From Paraburkholderia rhizosphaerae (GTDB lineage: Bacteria > Pseudomonadota > Gammaproteobacteria > Burkholderiales > Burkholderiaceae): a stretch of DNA of 64,000 nt. The translations under genes were made by a program, and so were the position numbers. Shown in pieces: positions 41,569-50,591 of this stretch. The stretch lies in NCBI RefSeq assembly GCF_004366595.1, contig NZ_SORE01000030.1:1-64000 (forward strand). Direction: 5' to 3'. The notes beneath the pieces were generated by a model. The model searched no databases and was not told the DNA's origin. It saw only the letters and a list, made by a program, of their open reading frames with translations. Each line of letters begins with the position of its first letter. The stretch's first letter is position 1.

Positions 41569-42897
41569 TCAAAGGTCCTCCAGAACCATGCCGCGCGTTT
41601 CGGGTAACAACGTGACACTCGCCAGCATCAGCGCATAGGCGAACACCGCGAAGATTGCAATTGCGGTGGCCAGTCCAAAATGCTTCGAAAACACGCCGAC
41701 CAGCGTCGGAAACAGCGCGCCCATGCCGCGGCCGAAGTTGTAGCAGAAGCCCTGCCCCGAGCCGCGCAAGCGCGTCGGGTACAACTCTGTCAAAAATGGG
41801 CCGACACCGGCCAGATAGCCGCTGCCAAAGAAACCGAGCGGAAAACCAAGCCATAGCATCGCGTCATTGCTGATCGCCAGCTGCGTATACGCAAGCACCG
41901 AAATAATCGCGATTACCGCGAACGATACGAACAGCGTCTTGCGGCCAAAGCGGTCGGATATCCACGCACCGGTCAGATACCCCGACACGCTGCCCGCAAT
42001 CAGCAGGCCCAGATAACCAGTTGAATTGATCACGCTCAGGTGCCGTTCGGTTTTCAGAAACGTCGGAATCCATGTGGAGATCGCGTAGTAGCCACCTTGG
42101 CAACCCATCACGAAGATCGCGCCGATCACTGTGGTGCGCAGGTGCGGCCCGCTGAATATCTCGAACAGCGACGGCGCCCGTGCGGGTGTGTCCGCGCTCG
42201 TGCCGCGCGCACGCTCGGCGATGCGCGGCTCGTGCACGTAACGGCGTGCGTAAATCAGCATCAGCGCGGGAATAGCGCCCGCAGCGAACATCGCGCGCCA
42301 CGCGAGATGCGGCGGCAACAGCGAAAACATGATCGCCTGCAACAGCACCGCCGCGCCCCAGCCGACGCCCCACGCGGATTGCACCGATCCAACTGCGCGG
42401 CCGCGATACGCGGGCCTGATCGTTTCGCCGATCAGCACCGCACCGGCGGCCCACTCGCCGCCAAAGCCAAAACCGAGTAGACCGCGTGCAATAAGCAACT
42501 GATCGAAATTCTGCGCGAGCGCACAAACGAGGCTGAAAAAACAGAACCAGCCAACGGTAATCTGCAGCGTTCGCACGCGGCCGATGCGGTCCGCCAGATA
42601 ACCGGCCAGCCAGCCGCCAATGGCCGACGTCAGCAGCGTCACGGTCACCGCAAGACCCGCGATGCCCGGCTCGACGTGCCACATCACCGTGATCGTGCCG
42701 ATCACGAGCGGATAGATCATGAAGTCCAGCGCATCGAGCCCCCAACCGAAGAAGCAGGTCCAGAATGCACGCCGCTCGGACGCGGACATCTGGCGATAAA
42801 ACGCCGCGAGGCTGGTGTCGTTGCCGGCAACCGTCGCGCTCATTACGCGACGATCGTCTGCTGTCGCCTCTTGCCCTCTACTTCGATGATCCGCCAT
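41569..42897 (-). CDS. MFS transporter (carboxylate:proton symporter type)
   Basis: A 442-aa 12-helix transporter. The motif LADRIGRVRTLQ after helix 2, GFGFGGEWAAGAVLIGE in helix 4-5 and TELYPTRLRGSGQGFCYNFGR in the second half are typical of the sialate/aromatic-acid symporter group. An acidic Asp (GLDALDFM) lies in helix 1, as in AAHS/SHS families. GGAG precedes ATG 42897. It is co-transcribed with the LigI-like hydrolase and probably imports that enzyme's substrate or a precursor. Confidence 0.9.
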   Translation of the reverse strand: MADHRSRGQEATADDRRVMSATVAGNDTSLAAFYRQMSASERRAFWTCFFGWGLDALDFMIYPLVIGTITVMWHVEPGIAGLAVTVTLLTSAIGGWLAGYLADRIGRVRTLQITVGWFCFFSLVCALAQNFDQLLIARGLLGFGFGGEWAAGAVLIGETIRPAYRGRAVGSVQSAWGVGWGAAVLLQAIMFSLLPPHLAWRAMFAAGAIPALMLIYARRYVHEPRIAERARGTSADTPARAPSLFEIFSGPHLRTTVIGAIFVMGCQGGYYAISTWIPTFLKTERHLSVINSTGYLGLLIAGSVSGYLTGAWISDRFGRKTLFVSFAVIAIISVLAYTQLAISNDAMLWLGFPLGFFGSGYLAGVGPFLTELYPTRLRGSGQGFCYNFGRGMGALFPTLVGVFSKHFGLATAIAIFAVFAYALMLASVTLLPETRGMVLEDL

Positions 42898-43237
42898 CCG
42901 CTTGTCTCCTTCGTCTCCGATGGTCAGCTGCGTAGTTCGATTCAGATCGTCATAATGCTGTCTTATTGTATGACGACTTTAGTCTGCGGATCAGTGTCAC
43001 TGTTGTCAACAATTTTGTCGGCCGCCGAAATTCTCCGTGCTGTCCGTATCACGCAAGCAGGCTTGAGCGGACCCGCAGCTTCCAGTCTGCCGACACCGCA
43101 CGAGCGCCCCGGCACCAAATGCGCGCCGCTGCTATCGTGTCTGCCGCGAAGCATTCACCCTCGCACTGTCGGCAAGCCGAAAGCGTTGCGGCAAGCATGC
43201 GCCGACTGTGCCCATTTCAAACATGGAGGCTCTTCCG
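42898..43237. other. Divergent promoter region of the hydrolase/MFS and hydroxyacid dehydrogenase genes
   Basis: A 340-bp region between divergent genes. Its AT-rich segment (42940-43020) contains a perfect spaced inverted repeat (listed separately). The remainder (43020-43230) is GC-rich with no visible coding content. A GGAGG ribosome site precedes ATG 43238. Confidence 0.5.
42947..42976. promoter_or_regulatory. Candidate operator in divergent promoter
   Basis: TCGTCATA (42947-42954) and TATGACGA (42969-42976) are exact inverted repeats with a 14-bp spacer. Half-site centres are 22 bp apart, two helical turns, so a dimer could bind one face. The spacer includes TATTGT, a possible -10. It lies about 50 bp before the MFS start. 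No regulator gene is adjacent. Confidence 0.6.
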
Positions 43238-44209
43238 ATGACCACCGCAGCAATCCGTATTGCCGTGCTCGACGACTATCAGCAGGTTGCCGCCACGCTC
43301 GCCGACTGGACCCGATTGCAGCCGCAAGCGAAACCCGTGTTTTTCCACGACCACGTCGCGGATCGCGAAGCACTTGTCGCGCGCCTTGAACCGTTCGACG
43401 CCGTCGTGCTGATGCGTGAACGCACCGCGTTCGACGCGGACCTGATCGCGAAGCTGCCGAACCTGAGGCTGATCGTCACAGTCGGCATGTGGAATGCGGC
43501 GATCGACCTGCACGCGGCCAACGCACGCGGCATCGTCGTATCGGGCACCGACGCTGCCGAGCCGGCGGCCACACCGGCGTTAACGTGGGGCTTGATTCTT
43601 GCGATCACCCGCAACCTGCATCGGGAGTCGGCATCGCTGCGCGCGGGCGGCTGGCAAACCAGCGTCGGCGTCGACGTGCACGGCAAGACGCTCGGCTTGC
43701 TCGGTCTCGGCAAGATCGGCCAACAAGTCGCGCGCTTTGGCGCCGCGTTCGGGATGAATGTGATTGCGTGGAGCCCGAATCTGACACCGGAACGTGCAGC
43801 CGAAGCCGGCGCGCGGCGTGTGGACAAAGACGCGCTATTCCGTGAAGCGGACGTGATATCGATTCACCTGAAGCTCGGCGACCGCTCGCGCGGCCTCGTC
43901 GGCGCCGCGGAGTTTGCCGCGATGAAGCCGACCGCTTACCTGATCAACACGTCCCGCGGCCCGATCGTCGCCGAGCCGGCATTGATCGAAGCCCTGCAGA
44001 CGCAGCGCATTGCGGGCGCCGCACTAGACGTGTTCGACGAAGAACCGTTGCCGCCGACGCATCCGTACCGCTTTCTGCCGAACGTGCTCGCCACGCCGCA
44101 CATCGGTTACGTAACGGAAAACACGTATCGCGGCGCGTATCCGCAGATCGTCGAAGGGATACGCGCATGGCTCGACGGTCAGCCCGTTCGCGAGTTGCAG
44201 GTGTCGTGA
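43238..44209 (+). CDS. D-2-hydroxyacid dehydrogenase family protein
   Basis: A 323-aa NAD(P)-dependent dehydrogenase. The cofactor motif is GKTLGLLGLGKIGQQVARFG. The catalytic Arg, Glu and His are in INTSRGPIV, DVFDEEPLPP and ATPHIGYVT. ATG 43238 is chosen for the GGAGG 8 nt upstream. Enzymes of this group reduce 2-oxo acids or oxidise D-2-hydroxyacids; phosphoglycerate dehydrogenase-like proteins with similar N-termini are common in catabolic operons. It is divergent from the LigI-like hydrolase/MFS operon and probably acts on the product. Confidence 0.92.
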   Translation: MTTAAIRIAVLDDYQQVAATLADWTRLQPQAKPVFFHDHVADREALVARLEPFDAVVLMRERTAFDADLIAKLPNLRLIVTVGMWNAAIDLHAANARGIVVSGTDAAEPAATPALTWGLILAITRNLHRESASLRAGGWQTSVGVDVHGKTLGLLGLGKIGQQVARFGAAFGMNVIAWSPNLTPERAAEAGARRVDKDALFREADVISIHLKLGDRSRGLVGAAEFAAMKPTAYLINTSRGPIVAEPALIEALQTQRIAGAALDVFDEEPLPPTHPYRFLPNVLATPHIGYVTENTYRGAYPQIVEGIRAWLDGQPVRELQVS

Positions 44210-44210
44210 T

Positions 44211-44445
44211 TCAGGTGCGCAACTGAACGAGCCCGTGAAACGATTCGCCCGGGTACCACGGCATATCGTTCACGCGCTCGAAGTTCGGAATGGTTTCCAC
44301 ATAACGCACCATCCGCGCGCGCATTGCGTCATCGGGCAGCAGCCCGCGCAATGCGCCGATGTTTTCGCTCATGTGATCCGGGTTGGTCGTAGCCGGCAAA
44401 GCACACGTCACGGCCGGATGCGCGATCGCCCACTTCAGTTGTCCC
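44211..44445 (-). pseudogene. Aldo/keto reductase remnant (C-terminal part)
   Basis: The minus-strand frame reads QLKWAIAHPAVTCALPATTN then PDHMSENIGALRGLLPDD and RMVRYVETIPNF, ending near the stop at 44211. This is the C-terminal quarter of a bacterial aldo/keto reductase, including the cofactor-binding ATxNPxHxxEN loop. Upstream of about 44445 similarity stops abruptly, although the frame stays open. The barrel and catalytic Tyr are absent. The fragment is next to the 3' end of the hydroxyacid dehydrogenase gene. Confidence 0.87.
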
Positions 44446-44734
44446 CGAACAAAAAAGACCACATCGAAGCGCGCTGAACCTAGCAGCTTTATCCGACAAA
44501 TGAATTGAAGTTCAATGCATGGCCTTTTAACAAACGTAATGCGTGGACGCCCTGAAAATAGGCATCGCCCGCTTTGGCGGATTGCACTCAGGTTACAACG
44601 ATGCTTGCAATTGAACGAGACCTGCACCGTCGATTTATCAGCAATCCGCAAGAAATATGCAGTAACTCGCAGGTAACATGAACAGCACCGATCTGACCTA
44701 ACCTCGACGTCTGGTTTCGTCATGGAGTGACCGT

Positions 44735-45133
44735 ATGACCCCGCCGTCCGCCGTCGCGATCGATTCGTTCAAGGGGTTCGAACTGACAGCCGATGGTCAG
44801 TATCTGATCCTGAACAGCAATCAGCCCGATCGCATCGCGCTGCACTGCTCGGTCATGCATGAACTGCTGGCGGCGCTTTCAAATGCAATCGGCTCGTCCG
44901 AACGCATTCGGCACAAGAAGAAGAGCGTCAAGTTCGCGATGCCATGCGAAGCGTGGGCGCTCGGTAAGGATGCGGACGGGAAGCCCTACCTGATTTTTAC
45001 GTTCCGGTTGCCCGGGGGCGCGGAGTTGTCCTTTCAGCTGCACCGCTCACAAGCGGCGCATATGACAGAGGTGCTCGCGCTGGCAACCGGTCTTGCCAAA
45101 GGCAACGACCTTTCTGGTTTGCGACTGCAATAG
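44735..45133 (+). CDS. Hypothetical protein
   Basis: A 132-aa cytoplasmic protein with ATG 44735 preceded by GGAG. It contains FKGFELTADGQYLILNSNQ and SVKFAMPCEAWALGKDADGK then LIFTFRLPGGAELSFQLHRSQ, giving the impression of a small antiparallel beta protein. I recognise no family. It lies 124 bp before the bamA paralogue on the same strand but is probably a separate unit. Confidence 0.65.
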   Translation: MTPPSAVAIDSFKGFELTADGQYLILNSNQPDRIALHCSVMHELLAALSNAIGSSERIRHKKKSVKFAMPCEAWALGKDADGKPYLIFTFRLPGGAELSFQLHRSQAAHMTEVLALATGLAKGNDLSGLRLQ

Positions 45134-45257
45134 AACAACGAACTTTCAACGAAGCTTCGTTCTGTTCGACGTGCCGCCGCGATTCACGCCGCTTGTCGCT
45201 TAGCGCGACACGGCAGCCATTCTGACGTCTGGTCGCATTTCTTTTCGTTTAGCCTGC

Positions 45258-47576
45258 ATGAAATCACGAATATTATTATCCCGCTGCGCGCAGTCATTCA
45301 CCTGTATTGGCTTGAGCGTGGCGGCAGTGTCGGCGCACGCCGCCGATTCATTCGTGGTTCGCGACATTCGCATCGACGGACTGCAACGGGTCGAACCCGG
45401 CACGGTATTCTCGTATCTGCCGATCAAGCAAGGCGATACTTTCAGCGACGATAAGGCCTCCGAGGCCATCCGCGCGCTATACGCGACCGGTTTTTTCAAC
45501 GACGTGAGAGTATCCACCGAAGGCGACGTCGTGATCGTCACGGTTGCCGAGCGTCCAGCGATCGGCACAATCGACTTCGCCGGCATTCACGAGTTCGAGA
45601 AAGACGCGCTGACTAAAGCGTTGAATTCCGTCGGACTGTCGCTCGGCCGCTATTACGACAAAGCGCTCGTCGATCGGGCCGAGCAGGAACTGAAGCGGCA
45701 ATACCTGACGCGCGGCTATTACGCCGCCGAAGTGACCACCACCGTCTCGCCGATCGACCGTAATCGCGTCGCTCTGCTGTTCTCGGTCATCGAAGGACCG
45801 AGCGCGAAGATCCGCCAGATCAACTTCATCGGCAACAAGGTGTTCAGCAGCAGCACGTTGCTCGATGAAATGCAGTTGTCGACGCCGAACTGGTTTTCCT
45901 GGTACACGAAAAACGATCTGTACTCGAAGGAGAAACTCACCGGCGATCTCGAGCATGTTCGCTCGTACTACCTGAATCGCGGCTATCTCGAGTTCAATAT
46001 CGACTCGACGCAGGTGTCGATTACGCCCGACCGGAAGGACATGTACCTGACGATCGCGCTGCACGAGGGCGAGCCGTACACGATTTCCAGCATCAAGCTC
46101 GCGGGCAACCTGCTCGATCGCGAAGCGGAACTGCAGAAGCAGATCACCGTGAAGCCGGGCGAACGCTTCTCCGCGGAGAAACTGCAGGCCACGACGAAGG
46201 CGATCGTCGATAAGCTCGGCGACTACGGATACGCGTTCGCAACGGTGAACGCGGTGCCGCAGATCGACCAGTTGCATCACAAGGTCGATCTCACGCTGCA
46301 GGTCGATCCGGGCAAGCGTGTGTACGTACGCCGGATCAACGTGACAGGCAACACACGTACCCGCGACGAAGTCGTGCGCCGTGAAATGCGTCAACTCGAA
46401 AGCTCGTGGTTCGATTCAAGCAAACTCGCGCTATCGAAAGACCGGATCAACCGGCTCGGCTACTTCACGAACGTCGACGTGACGACGGTGCCGGTCTCAG
46501 GCACCGACGACCAGGTCGATGTGAACGTCGACGTCACGGAAAAGCCGACTGGCGCGATTACGCTCGGCGCAGGCTTTTCGTCGACCGATAAGGTGGTGTT
46601 GTCCGCCGGCGTGTCGCAGGACAACGTGTTCGGCTCCGGCACCAGCCTGTCGGTCAACGTAAACACCGCGAAAACGTTCCGCACGCTGACGGTCACGCAG
46701 GTCGATCCGTATTTCACGGTCGACGGCATCAAACGCATCACCGACGCGTACTACCGCACCGTGCAGCCGCTGATCTTCTCGACCGATTCGAGCTTCCGGA
46801 TCATCACGGTCGGCGCGGACACCAAGTTCGGCATTCCGTTTTCGGAAGCGGACACCGTGTACTTCGGCGTCGGCGTGGAACAGAACCGGCTCGACGTCGA
46901 CGGACAAACGCCACAGGCATACCTCGATTACGTGAAGGAATTCGGCCGCGTCGTGAATAACGTGCCGGTCACGGTCGGCTGGTCGCGCGACAATCGCGAT
47001 AGCGCTCTGGTGCCTAGCCGTGGCTACTTTACGCAGTGGAACGGCGAATACGGCACGCCGGCGGGCAACACGACCTACGTGAAGCTCGACGCGCAGGCAC
47101 AGTACTACTACTCGTTCGCGCGCGGTTTCGTGCTTGGCCTGAACTTCCAGGGCGGCTATGGCAAAGGCCTCGATGGCCAGACGTTCCCGATCTTCAAGAA
47201 CTACTTCGCGGGCGGTATCGGTTCGGTGCGGGGCTACGAGCCGAGTTCGCTCGGCCCGCGCGATGCGAGCACCGGCGACCCGATCGGCGGCTCGCGGATG
47301 GCGGTCGGCAATATCGAACTGACGTTCCCGCTGCCGGGCACCGGCTACGACCGCACACTGCGCGTGTTTACATTCTTCGACGGCGGTAACGTGTGGGGCG
47401 ACCCGGGCCAGGGCGGCACGAGCACAGGCGCAAACGGCTTGCGTTACGGTTACGGTGTCGGCCTCGCATGGATCTCGCCGATCGGGCCGCTCAAGCTGAG
47501 CCTTGGCTTCCCGCTCGTCAAGCATACGGGCGACCAGTACCAGAAGTTCCAGTTTCAGATCGGCACCGCGTTCTGA
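45258..47576 (+). CDS. BamA-family outer membrane assembly protein (paralogue)
   Basis: A 772-aa outer-membrane protein of normal BamA length. A signal peptide (IGLSVAAVSAHAA) is followed by five POTRA domains: FVVRDIRIDGLQRV, TIDFAGIHEFEKDAL, KIRQINFIGNKVF, YTISSIKLAGNLL and VYVRRINVTGNTRT. A 16-strand barrel follows, with the conserved loop GIGSVRGYEPSSLGPRD (VRGY for the usual VRGF) and a C-terminal aromatic beta-signal FQIGTAF. BamA inserts beta-barrel proteins in the outer membrane. The main bamA normally sits between rseP and skp/lpxD; none of those genes is here, so this is most likely a second copy. Confidence 0.9.
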   Translation: MKSRILLSRCAQSFTCIGLSVAAVSAHAADSFVVRDIRIDGLQRVEPGTVFSYLPIKQGDTFSDDKASEAIRALYATGFFNDVRVSTEGDVVIVTVAERPAIGTIDFAGIHEFEKDALTKALNSVGLSLGRYYDKALVDRAEQELKRQYLTRGYYAAEVTTTVSPIDRNRVALLFSVIEGPSAKIRQINFIGNKVFSSSTLLDEMQLSTPNWFSWYTKNDLYSKEKLTGDLEHVRSYYLNRGYLEFNIDSTQVSITPDRKDMYLTIALHEGEPYTISSIKLAGNLLDREAELQKQITVKPGERFSAEKLQATTKAIVDKLGDYGYAFATVNAVPQIDQLHHKVDLTLQVDPGKRVYVRRINVTGNTRTRDEVVRREMRQLESSWFDSSKLALSKDRINRLGYFTNVDVTTVPVSGTDDQVDVNVDVTEKPTGAITLGAGFSSTDKVVLSAGVSQDNVFGSGTSLSVNVNTAKTFRTLTVTQVDPYFTVDGIKRITDAYYRTVQPLIFSTDSSFRIITVGADTKFGIPFSEADTVYFGVGVEQNRLDVDGQTPQAYLDYVKEFGRVVNNVPVTVGWSRDNRDSALVPSRGYFTQWNGEYGTPAGNTTYVKLDAQAQYYYSFARGFVLGLNFQGGYGKGLDGQTFPIFKNYFAGGIGSVRGYEPSSLGPRDASTGDPIGGSRMAVGNIELTFPLPGTGYDRTLRVFTFFDGGNVWGDPGQGGTSTGANGLRYGYGVGLAWISPIGPLKLSLGFPLVKHTGDQYQKFQFQIGTAF

Positions 47577-47688
47577 CGCACGCCAGTTCAGGCGGCACGC
47601 GCAGCGTTGCGCGGCCGCGGCATGCCCCATAGCTTTGACGCGTGCCGACGCGCCACGCGATTGCAAGCCGCGGTTCGACGCGCGCCCG

Positions 47689-48579
47689 TCAGGCCGACTT
47701 CGGCAATTCGATACCCGGGAACACCTTGATCACCGCGGAATCGTCCTCACCGCCGTAGCCCGCCGTCGACGCCATCATAAACATCTGATGCGCGGCCGCC
47801 GACAGCGGCAGTGGAAACTTCGTCATGCGAGCGGTATCGAGCACGAGGCCGAGATCTTTGACGAAGATGTCGACCGCCGACAGCGGCGCATAGTTGCCAT
47901 GCAGAATATGCGGCACGCGGTTCTCGAACATCCACGAGTTGCCGGCGCTGTGCGTAATAACCTCGTATAGCATCTCCGGATCGACACCCTCGCGCAACCC
48001 GAGCGCCATCGCCTCCGCCGCTGCGGCGATATGCACACCGGCGAGCAACTGGTTGATGATCTTCACCTTCGAGCCGATGCCGTGTTCGGCGCCCAGCCGA
48101 TAAACCTTTGCGGCGATCGCATCGAGCACATCCTCGCAGACATCGTACGCATCGGTCGGGCCGGACGTCATCATCGTCATCTCGCCGGTTGCCGCACGTG
48201 CCGCTCCACCGGAGACCGGCGCATCGAGCATCAGCAGGCCCGCTGCTTCGAGCCGCCGCCCGAGGTCGATCGCGAATGCGGGCGGCACCGTCGCGCTCGA
48301 CAGCACCACACTGCCCGGCTTCATCGCCGGTGCGGCTCCTTCAGCGCCGAATAGCACCGCGTCGGTCTGCTGCGCATTGACGACCAGCGTGATCACGATG
48401 TCCGATGCCGCGCCAAGCGCCGCCGGGCTCGCCGCCGCCACGCCGCCTTCGTCTGCGAAGCGCTGCAGCACTTCGCTGCGCAGATCGTAGGCATGTACGG
48501 TGAATCCCGCCCTCAGCAATGAACGTGCAACGCCTAGCCCCATTGCTCCCAAGCCGATTACGCCCACCTGTCTTTTCAT
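47689..48579 (-). CDS. 3-hydroxyisobutyrate/L-threonate dehydrogenase-type oxidoreductase
   Basis: A 296-aa beta-hydroxyacid dehydrogenase. It begins VGVIGLGAMGLGVARSLLRAG (NAD binding). Next come DAPVSGGAARAATGEMTMM (substrate binding) and GIGSKVKIINQLLAGVHIAA with the catalytic Lys; FVKDLGLVLDTA follows. The ATG at 48579 has GGGAG upstream. The shape is closest to the LtnD (L-threonate dehydrogenase) and 3-hydroxyisobutyrate dehydrogenase groups. No threonate kinase or aldolase genes are next to it, so the substrate is uncertain. It faces bamA convergently. Confidence 0.88.
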   Translation of the reverse strand: MKRQVGVIGLGAMGLGVARSLLRAGFTVHAYDLRSEVLQRFADEGGVAAASPAALGAASDIVITLVVNAQQTDAVLFGAEGAAPAMKPGSVVLSSATVPPAFAIDLGRRLEAAGLLMLDAPVSGGAARAATGEMTMMTSGPTDAYDVCEDVLDAIAAKVYRLGAEHGIGSKVKIINQLLAGVHIAAAAEAMALGLREGVDPEMLYEVITHSAGNSWMFENRVPHILHGNYAPLSAVDIFVKDLGLVLDTARMTKFPLPLSAAAHQMFMMASTAGYGGEDDSAVIKVFPGIELPKSA

Positions 48580-48800
48580 TCGACTGACTCCCGGGTCAAC
48601 ATTCAACGATCAACGATCAAAATCGACGCATATCGGTACTGTAGACCTGTTCGGCGAGAAGCATCGAAACTGCTGCGATATTTTTGTCGTCATCTGCGTC
48701 TGTCCGATACAGCCCGTTCCCGATATCGTGTGACCGATGCGTGATATGACGACGCAACGCGCCGAACGGGGAGTCGGCGCCCTACCATCCAGCATCGGCC

Positions 48801-50591
48801 ATGTATCAATACGACAAGTTTGACAAAGCATTCCTGCGCAACCGCGCCGCGCAGTTCCGCGACCAGCTCGAACGCTGGCAGGACGGCCGGCTCAGTGAAG
48901 ACCAGTTTCGCCCGTTGCGCCTGCAAAACGGCTGGTATGTACAGCGGCATGCGCCGATGTTGCGGGTCGCGGTGCCTTATGGCGAGTTGTCGAGCGCGCA
49001 ACTGCGCGTACTTGCGCGTGTCGCGCGCGAATACGACGAACCCGAGGCCGATGTATACCGTCGCGCGCTCGACGCGCAGCGCAAGCTCGGCACCCTGCGC
49101 TTGCCGACGCATCACGCGCACTTTACGACGCGCACCAACGTTCAGTTCAACTGGATTCCGCTAGCGAAAGCCGCCGACGTGATGGACCTGCTCGCAACGG
49201 TCGACATGCACGGTATCCAGACGAGCGGCAATTGCATCCGCAACATCTCCGCCGATGAACGCGCGGGCGTCGCGCCGGATGAGATCGCGGACCCGCGCCC
49301 ATTCGCGGAAATCATGCGGCAGTGGACCACTTTGCATCCGGAATTCGCTTACCTGCCTCGCAAGTTCAAGATTGCGATCACCGGCGCGAATGAAGATCGC
49401 GCGGCGACTGAGTGGCACGACGTCGGGCTGCGTCTGACGCACGACGAACGCGGCGCGCTCGGCTTTCGCGTCACGGTGGGCGGCGGCATGGGGCGCACGC
49501 CGGTCATCGGCACCCTGCTGCGCGAGTTTCTGCCGTGGCAGCACGTGATGAACTACATCGAAGCGGTAGTGCGCGTGTACAACCAGTATGGCCGGCGCGA
49601 CAACAAGTACAAGGCGCGTATCAAGATACTCGTCAAAGCGGAAGGACAGCGGTATATCGACGACGTCGAAAACGAATTTCGCCAGATCGTCGACCATGAT
49701 GGCGGTCCGCATACGATCCCCGACTCCGAACTCGAGCGCGTGCGCGCGTACTTTGTGCCACCGGAAAAACTGGCTGCGCGCAAACAGCAGGACCCGCTGG
49801 CGGCCGCCGCGCTGCACGACGCGGCACTGCGTCTGCCACGACTCGCACGATGGCTCGACCGCAATGTCGCCGCGCATCGCGATCCGGTGCTGCGCATCGT
49901 CACGCTGTCGTTCAAGCGGATGTTGCAGGCGCCGGGCGATGCGTCCGCGGATCAGCTCGAACGCGTTGCCGATCTGGTCGAGCGCTTCTCGGCCGGCGAA
50001 GCCCGCGTTACCCATACGCAGAACATCGTGCTGCCATGGGTCCACGCAGACGACCTGCTGCCGTTGTGGCGCGCCGCGCGCGATGCCGGCCTCGCGAGCG
50101 CGAACGTCGGGCTGTTGACCGATATGATCGCGTGCCCCGGCGGCGATTTCTGCGCACTCGCGAATGCACGTTCGATACCGGTCGCGCAGGCGATCACCGA
50201 ACGCTACCAGGACCTGGACGAACTCGAAGACATCGGTGCAATCGATCTGCATATCAGCGGCTGCGTCAATTCGTGCGGCCATCACCATAGCGGGCATATC
50301 GGGATCCTCGGCGTCGACAAGGATGGCAGCGAATGGTACCAGGTGACGCTCGGCGGCTCCGACGGGTCGGCTGCGAGCGGCGCCGCGCAAGCCGGCAAGG
50401 TGATCGGCCCGTCGTTCTCCGCGGATGAAGTGACGGAGGCTGTCGACGCGATTCTGCGGACCTACCTGACACTGCGCACGAACGCCGGCGCCCACAGCGA
50501 GACCTTTCTCGAAACGGTCCGGCGCGTCGGCATCGAACCGTTCAGGCTGGCGGCTAGCCGTGTGCGTTCCGTCTCGGAGGCCGCAGCATGA
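48801..50591 (+). CDS. cysI: Sulfite/nitrite reductase hemoprotein (CysI type)
   Basis: A 596-aa siroheme/4Fe-4S reductase with the usual two-fold repeat. The cluster ligands are C445-x5-C451 (ACPGGDFCAL) and C488-x3-C492 (SGCVNSCGHHHSG). The siroheme-contact region TTRTNVQFNWIP and GNCIRNIS are present in the first half. It should reduce sulfite to sulfide using ferredoxin or a flavoprotein. The DUF934 gene overlaps its stop by 4 bp. The rest of the assimilatory set (cysH, cysDN, cysB) is not nearby. Confidence 0.9.
   Translation: MYQYDKFDKAFLRNRAAQFRDQLERWQDGRLSEDQFRPLRLQNGWYVQRHAPMLRVAVPYGELSSAQLRVLARVAREYDEPEADVYRRALDAQRKLGTLRLPTHHAHFTTRTNVQFNWIPLAKAADVMDLLATVDMHGIQTSGNCIRNISADERAGVAPDEIADPRPFAEIMRQWTTLHPEFAYLPRKFKIAITGANEDRAATEWHDVGLRLTHDERGALGFRVTVGGGMGRTPVIGTLLREFLPWQHVMNYIEAVVRVYNQYGRRDNKYKARIKILVKAEGQRYIDDVENEFRQIVDHDGGPHTIPDSELERVRAYFVPPEKLAARKQQDPLAAAALHDAALRLPRLARWLDRNVAAHRDPVLRIVTLSFKRMLQAPGDASADQLERVADLVERFSAGEARVTHTQNIVLPWVHADDLLPLWRAARDAGLASANVGLLTDMIACPGGDFCALANARSIPVAQAITERYQDLDELEDIGAIDLHISGCVNSCGHHHSGHIGILGVDKDGSEWYQVTLGGSDGSAASGAAQAGKVIGPSFSADEVTEAVDAILRTYLTLRTNAGAHSETFLETVRRVGIEPFRLAASRVRSVSEAAA

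Noticed and set aside
46497..47666. 389-codon minus-strand frame over the bamA barrel region
   Set aside because: Shadow frame opposite a conserved beta-barrel; no plausible start or motif.
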